The notes under the pieces are model-generated. The model saw nothing but the letters and a program-made list of their open reading frames with translations, did no database searches and had not been told where the DNA came from. Of a stretch of DNA of 64,000 bases, positions 59,937 to 64,000 are shown in pieces. Position numbers and translations under genes: made by a program. Source of the stretch: Vulcanimicrobiota bacterium (lineage in GTDB: Bacteria; Vulcanimicrobiota; Vulcanimicrobiia; Vulcanimicrobiales; Vulcanimicrobiaceae); the NCBI GenBank assembly GCA_027306785.1, contig DAHUZB010000009.1, positions 124,001-188,000 of the forward strand, in the 5' to 3' direction. Every line of letters begins with the position of its first letter. Position 1 is the stretch's first letter.

Positions 59937-60635
59937 ATGGCCAATCCCGCGCCCGCGAAGATGACGATCACGGCCTACACCGATCCCAACTTCACGACGA
60001 AAGCCGCCGTTTCGCCGAACCCGTTCACGGTCTGGATCAACCCGGCGAACTACTCGCAGAACGCACGCATCCTCTACACCGACCGTCAGGCGCAGGGGAG
60101 TCCGGGGCCTTCTCCCGAGTACAACCGCGTCGGCGACGCGGACCTTTCGTTCGATCTCGTCTTCGATGCGACGGGCGTCGTGCCGCCGCCGACCGGGCAG
60201 AGCACCGAGAACGGCGTCGCCGATGCGATCGAGCAACTCTCCGCCCTCGCATCGAGCGTGAACGGCTCGATCCACAGCCCGAATTACCTCGTGGTCGGTT
60301 GGGCTCAATTGCAGTTCACCTGCGTGCTCTCTAGCATGCGGGTCGAGTACACGCTCTTCCGACCCGACGGAACGCCGCTGCGTGCAAAAGTCGCGCTCGC
60401 GTTCAAGTCGTACACGAGCGAGACGACGCTCGCCAAAGAAGCCGGCAAAGAGTCGCCGGATATGACCCATCTCGTGACGTTCAAGGCGGGCGATACGCTG
60501 CCGCTGCTCTGTCACGAAATCTACGGTGCGAGTTTCTACTACGCGGAGGTCGCGCGTTTCAATAATCTCGTCTCGTTCCGCGATATTCCGGTGGGAACGC
60601 AATTGGTCTTTCCGCCGCTCGGAGCGGCGACCTGA
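59937..60635 (+). CDS. LysM-containing baseplate protein (Pvc7-like)
   Basis: A 232-residue protein. The N-terminal 160 residues (KMTITAYTDPNFTTKAAVSP, NPFTVWINPANYS, DLSFDLVFDATGV) match the Pvc7/Afp7 hub-associated domain. A C-terminal LysM-like stretch (LVTFKAGDTLPLLCHEIYGA, then FNNLVSFRDIPVGTQLVFPP) matches the T4 gp53-like LysM of eCIS and phage baseplates. It links tube/spike hub to the wedges. Its stop shares a base with the spike ATG (TGATG). Confidence 0.9.
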   Translation: MANPAPAKMTITAYTDPNFTTKAAVSPNPFTVWINPANYSQNARILYTDRQAQGSPGPSPEYNRVGDADLSFDLVFDATGVVPPPTGQSTENGVADAIEQLSALASSVNGSIHSPNYLVVGWAQLQFTCVLSSMRVEYTLFRPDGTPLRAKVALAFKSYTSETTLAKEAGKESPDMTHLVTFKAGDTLPLLCHEIYGASFYYAEVARFNNLVSFRDIPVGTQLVFPPLGAAT

Positions 60636-62368
60636 TGCCGGGCGTCTCTCCCGCGCAAGCCGCCAATTCGATCGCGGAGTACAGCATCACCGCGGACGGA
60701 TCGGCGCTACCCTCGACGATGCAGGTCGTCTCGATCGACGTCCGGCTCGGCGTGAACAAGCTCCCGAAAGCGCGTCTCGTGATCTCCGACGGCAGCGCCG
60801 CCGACGAGACCTTTGCGATCAGCGAGAGCTCGACGCTCGTCCCGGGGGTCGCGCTCGCGATTGCGCTCGGCTACGGCGGGAGCGGGACGAACGTCTTTAC
60901 CGGAATCATCTATCGGCAGGGATTGGAGATCAGCAAAAACGGACCGTCGCGGCTGGTCGTCGAGGCGACCGATAAGGCGATGGTCATGACGCTCGCCCGC
61001 AACAATGCCGTCTTCTCGAACATGACCGACAGCGATCTCTGCGAGAAACTGATCTCGCAAGCCGGCCTTTCAGCCGACGTGAGCTCGACCTCGGTGACGC
61101 ACGAGACGATCGTGCAGTACTATGCGACGGATTGGGATATGCTCGTCATGCGCGCGCAGATGAGCAGCATGGTGGTGACGGTGGAGAACGGAACCGTCAC
61201 GATCGCGACGCCGGATACGAGTACGTCGCCGGTGCTCGATCTCGCCTACGGCGACTCGATACTCGATCTGCGGACCGAGATGGATGCCTCGACGCAGTAC
61301 GCACCCTCGGCGATTCAGAGCGTTGCATGGGACCCGTCGACGCAGGCACTCGTCACTTCGTCGAGCGCGCAAGCGAGCGTTACCACTCCCGGCAATATCT
61401 CGTCGGCGACGCTCGCGGCGGTCTTCGGCGTGAGTCAGTACGTCCAACAGACCGCCGCCGCGCTGAACGCACCGGAGCTCACGCAGTGGTCGTCGGCCGA
61501 GTTGCTCAAATCGCAGCTCGCGAAGATCCGCGGCGAAGTTCGATTCGCCGGTAGTGCGCTCGCCAAGCCGGGCTGCATGGTCACGCTCGCGGGACTCGGC
61601 GAACGATTCAACGGCAACGCGTACGTCTCGGGCGTGCATCACCATTGCTCGAACGGGTTTTGGCGCACGACGGCCGAGATCGGCCTCGCGCCCGACTGGT
61701 TCGCCGAGAGCGCGCCGCATATCGCGGCACCCGGCGCCTCGGGCCAGGTGCCGCCGGGTACGTTGCAGAGCGGGATCGTGAAGCAGATCGCGCAGGATCC
61801 CGACGGCGAGTATCGCGTGCTCGTCACGCTGCCGCTGCTGCAGGCGTCGAACGACGCGGGCGTGTGGGCGCGCTTCGGGTCGTTCTATGCCTCCAACGCC
61901 GTCGGAGCGTTCTTCTATCCGGAGATCGGCGATGAGGTGGTCGTGGCGTTTTTGAACGGCGATCCGCGCAGTCCCGTGATTCTCGGCAGTCTCTACAGCG
62001 CGAAGAATCCGGCACCGAATCCGCCCGCCGACGCGAACAATCTCAAGAGCGTGGTCACGCGTTCCAAGTTGCACATCGACTTCATGGAAGACAAACCGGC
62101 GATCGCGCTCGTCACGCCCGCGAATCAGAGCATTCGCATCGACGATTCGGACGGCACGATCACGCTCGCCGATAAAAACGGAAACACGATCGAGATGAGT
62201 TCGAGCGGCATCTCGCTCAAGAGCGCCTCCGATATTACGATCTCGGCGAGCGGTTCGGTCACGATCTCGGCCGACAACGCGCTCCAGGCCTCGGGCTCCG
62301 CGAGCGCGCAATTCTCGTCGAGCGGTATGGTGCAGGTCAAGGGCGCGACGGTGGCGCTCAACCCGTGA
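60635..62368 (+). CDS. eCIS spike hub protein (VgrG/Pvc8-like)
   Basis: A 577-residue protein combining a gp27-like hub (about 1-350, VVSIDVRLGVNKLPKARLVI, RNNAVFSNMTDSDLCEKLIS, VSGVHHHCSNGFWRTTAEIG) with a gp5-like OB fold (about 380-460, GIVKQIAQDPDGEYRVLVTL, FYPEIGDEVVVAFLNGDPRS, PVILGSLYSAKNPAP). The end is a repetitive beta-prism (SSSGISLKSASDITISASGS) forming the spike. It nucleates the tube and pierces the target. No C-terminal toxin domain is fused, so cargo must be loaded separately. Confidence 0.93.
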   Translation: MPGVSPAQAANSIAEYSITADGSALPSTMQVVSIDVRLGVNKLPKARLVISDGSAADETFAISESSTLVPGVALAIALGYGGSGTNVFTGIIYRQGLEISKNGPSRLVVEATDKAMVMTLARNNAVFSNMTDSDLCEKLISQAGLSADVSSTSVTHETIVQYYATDWDMLVMRAQMSSMVVTVENGTVTIATPDTSTSPVLDLAYGDSILDLRTEMDASTQYAPSAIQSVAWDPSTQALVTSSSAQASVTTPGNISSATLAAVFGVSQYVQQTAAALNAPELTQWSSAELLKSQLAKIRGEVRFAGSALAKPGCMVTLAGLGERFNGNAYVSGVHHHCSNGFWRTTAEIGLAPDWFAESAPHIAAPGASGQVPPGTLQSGIVKQIAQDPDGEYRVLVTLPLLQASNDAGVWARFGSFYASNAVGAFFYPEIGDEVVVAFLNGDPRSPVILGSLYSAKNPAPNPPADANNLKSVVTRSKLHIDFMEDKPAIALVTPANQSIRIDDSDGTITLADKNGNTIEMSSSGISLKSASDITISASGSVTISADNALQASGSASAQFSSSGMVQVKGATVALNP

Positions 62369-62805
62369 ACGAACGACAGCCGAATAGTCCCTATCCGAGC
62401 TTTCTCGGCCGCGGCTGGAGTTTTCCGCCGACGTTCAATCGCAGCGACGGCATGGCCGCGATGGCGAGCGGGGATACCGATATCCGTCAGAGTCTGTGGA
62501 TTCTGCTCTCGACCTCGCTCGGCGAGCGCGTCATGCTCGCGAGCTACGGCTGCAGCTTGATGTCGAAGGTGTTCACCTCGCTCACCACGGCGACCGCGAA
62601 CGAGATCTGTGCGCTCGTGCGCCAGGCGATCGTGCAGTGGGAGCCGCGCGTGACGGTCGAAGACGTCAGCGTCGAAGAGCAGGACGACCTCGAAGGTCGC
62701 TTGAGCATCATCATCTCCTACGTCGTGCGCCAGACCAACTCGCGCAGCAATCTGGTCTACCCGTTCTACGTGTTGGAGGCGACGATACCGCCTCCGCCCG
62801 AATGA
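62365..62805 (+). CDS. gp25-like baseplate protein (Pvc9-like)
   Basis: A 146-residue protein from GTG 62365, overlapping the spike stop (GTGA). It has the GPW/gp25 family pattern: FLGRGWSFPPTFNR, DIRQSLWILLSTSLGERVML with the conserved Arg/Glu, YGCSL and RLSIIISYVVRQTNSRSNLV. gp25-like proteins initiate sheath polymerisation on the baseplate. Its stop is overlapped by the wedge gene (ATGA). Confidence 0.94.
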   Translation: MNERQPNSPYPSFLGRGWSFPPTFNRSDGMAAMASGDTDIRQSLWILLSTSLGERVMLASYGCSLMSKVFTSLTTATANEICALVRQAIVQWEPRVTVEDVSVEEQDDLEGRLSIIISYVVRQTNSRSNLVYPFYVLEATIPPPPE

Positions 62806-64000
62806 GCGCGGCCCTCCCGCTCGCGCGTCCGCTCAACGACGCGACGAGCCAGGCGGACCGGGCCGCATCGGCGCCGGCACCGGAGCGCGTTCGCGTCGAC
62901 GACCGTTCGCTCGACGAACTACTCTCGTACGCCGCGCGATACGGCGCGTTGATTCACTTCTACGACTTGAACGATCTCCCGAACGGAACGTGGGCGTCGT
63001 TCTTTCTCTCCGATCCGGCGCTCGTGGGCGCGCTGCAGCGGTCCTTCGATCTCGGCGAGATCGAGACGACCGGGCATCGGCTGCTCGACGGCGTCTCCGA
63101 CGAGCGACGCGGGCACGGCGAACGAGCCGAGCGTTTGCGCGCGGTGATCCGGGTGCTCGTGCGGCTCCTCGCGGCGGCCGAAGGCGAGGTGTGCCTCGAC
63201 GACGACACGGACGGCGGGCTCGCTTCGCTGCTGCGGCGTGCCGAACGCGCGACGCGGCGCGGCCTGATCGAACCGCTGCGCCGCCTGCACGCGCACGTTC
63301 CGCACCATCGCCGCCGTACCACGTTGGAGCGTTTGCTCGAGGAAGAGGGCAGCGCATGGGTGGAGATGCTCGGCACGCATCTCGGCGAGGTGCTCACCGC
63401 GACGGTTGACGAGCTTCGACTCGGTGCCGTGCCCGCGACCGATGCGCAAGCGACGATGAGCGAGACCGAACACACGCCCCCGATCGCACTCTATATCGCG
63501 TTCGTGCTCCTCTTCGCGGAAGCGCGGATATCACTGAACGCCTTCTCGTCGCGCTTCGTCGAGTTCTATTACGCTGAGATTCTCAAACAGTCCGACATCG
63601 CGCCGAAGCCCGACCAGGTCTATCTCACGTTCACCACCGCGCCGACCGTCGACGAAGCCTCGATTCCGCGCGGCACGCGCTTTTCGGCGGGGAACGACGA
63701 GCGTGGCAAGCCCATCGCGTACGCAGCCGACACCTCGCTCGAGGTTACCGCGGCGAGCGTGAACTCGATCGGCGTCCATCGCGTCGTCTACGATCGCTCG
63801 ACCGCGGCGCCGAGCGGCGTCGCGAGCGGCATTCTGACCGCCTCACGCACCGTCGATTTCACCGCCGCGAACGGGAACGGCACGAGCACGGTGATGGAGC
63901 CTGCGAGCCTCGGCTTCGTCATCGCGACGCCGGTGCTGATGCTGCCGAGCGGCATCCGAACCGTGAGCATCACCGTGACGATCTCGTATGCACCGACGGC
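62802..64000 (+). CDS. Baseplate wedge protein (Pvc11-like), 3' end outside window
   Basis: The frame is open from ATG 62802 to the last base (399 codons, no stop). The N-terminal VDDRSLDELLSYAARYGALI and HFYDLNDLPNGTWASFFLSD are the Pvc11/Afp11 hallmark, and later DQVYLTFTTAPTVDEASIPR with GTRFSAGNDERGKPIAY match the baseplate-J/gp6-like domain. Pvc11 proteins, the largest baseplate component, form wedges with Pvc12. Typical length is about 1000-1300 residues, so about two thirds lie beyond the window. Confidence 0.9.
   Translation, partial: MSAALPLARPLNDATSQADRAASAPAPERVRVDDRSLDELLSYAARYGALIHFYDLNDLPNGTWASFFLSDPALVGALQRSFDLGEIETTGHRLLDGVSDERRGHGERAERLRAVIRVLVRLLAAAEGEVCLDDDTDGGLASLLRRAERATRRGLIEPLRRLHAHVPHHRRRTTLERLLEEEGSAWVEMLGTHLGEVLTATVDELRLGAVPATDAQATMSETEHTPPIALYIAFVLLFAEARISLNAFSSRFVEFYYAEILKQSDIAPKPDQVYLTFTTAPTVDEASIPRGTRFSAGNDERGKPIAYAADTSLEVTAASVNSIGVHRVVYDRSTAAPSGVASGILTASRTVDFTAANGNGTSTVMEPASLGFVIATPVLMLPSGIRTVSITVTISYAPT

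Noticed and set aside
55184-64000. Prophage or type VI secretion system instead of eCIS
   Set aside because: No capsid, portal, terminase, lysis or TssJLM genes; DUF5908, DUF4255 and the Pvc11-type wedge are eCIS markers. The window end prevents complete exclusion.

Overview
The window is a GC-rich, gene-dense bacterial chromosome segment. Outer-membrane beta-barrel candidates, a flagellin and a periplasmic CuA protein point to a diderm. Reading frames are full length and often joined by ATGA, GTGA or TGATG overlaps, so the segment looks like intact chromosome. Lineage cannot be fixed from sequence alone. The gene set and order (miaB-mutS...mutL...miaA-hfq-dapF, Kdp, an injection-system locus) would suit a poorly cultured phylum such as Candidatus Eremiobacterota, but that is a guess.

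Layout. 1-2427 (minus): ArsR regulator, cytochrome P450, ABM-type protein and Asp/Glu racemase, probably one small-molecule operon. 2452-7405 (minus): hybrid histidine kinase, HD-GYP response regulator and a tandem PilZ protein, a cyclic-di-GMP module. 7446-9497 (minus): two tandem M55 D-aminopeptidases and a TPR protein. 9496-12527 (plus): SprT-like protein, RHH/PIN toxin-antitoxin pair with a palindromic operator, fumarase. 12617-22093: small unknown genes, amidase, TauE/SafE permease, CHASE2 cyclase, EF-P, flagellin, PlsY, Der. 22183-33053 (plus): miaB, mutS, a CuA/cytochrome-porin pair, mutL, CBS protein (minus), miaA, hfq, dapF, radical SAM. 33050-45763: ion homeostasis (Na+/H+ antiporter, porin, complete kdpFABC, a rebuilt Kdp regulatory set, two TrkA proteins). 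45850-54121: tRNA-Pro, Clp N-domain protein, DedA, helicase, UvrC, a small membrane protein, SurE, chemoreceptor. 54169-54522: tmRNA. 54523-55183: low-density tract with a broken SEC-C gene, terminators, a promoter and a structured leader.

55184-64000 (plus) is the most notable region: the first ten genes of an extracellular contractile injection system (eCIS). They are a Pvc16-like cap protein (DUF4255), an unrecognised 374-residue protein, sheath, two tube proteins, a DUF5908 (Pvc6-like) protein, a LysM baseplate protein, a VgrG/Pvc8-like spike, a gp25-like protein and a Pvc11-like wedge protein cut by the window end. The locus continues beyond 64000.

Other points worth attention are a Kdp sensor made of two tandem KdpD domains on a different gene from its kinase, paired with a NarL-type regulator; a surE gene whose only sensible start is CTG; a tmRNA with a non-canonical T-loop; a PIN toxin with a cysteine-containing tail; and a P450 with altered I-helix and ExxR motifs.
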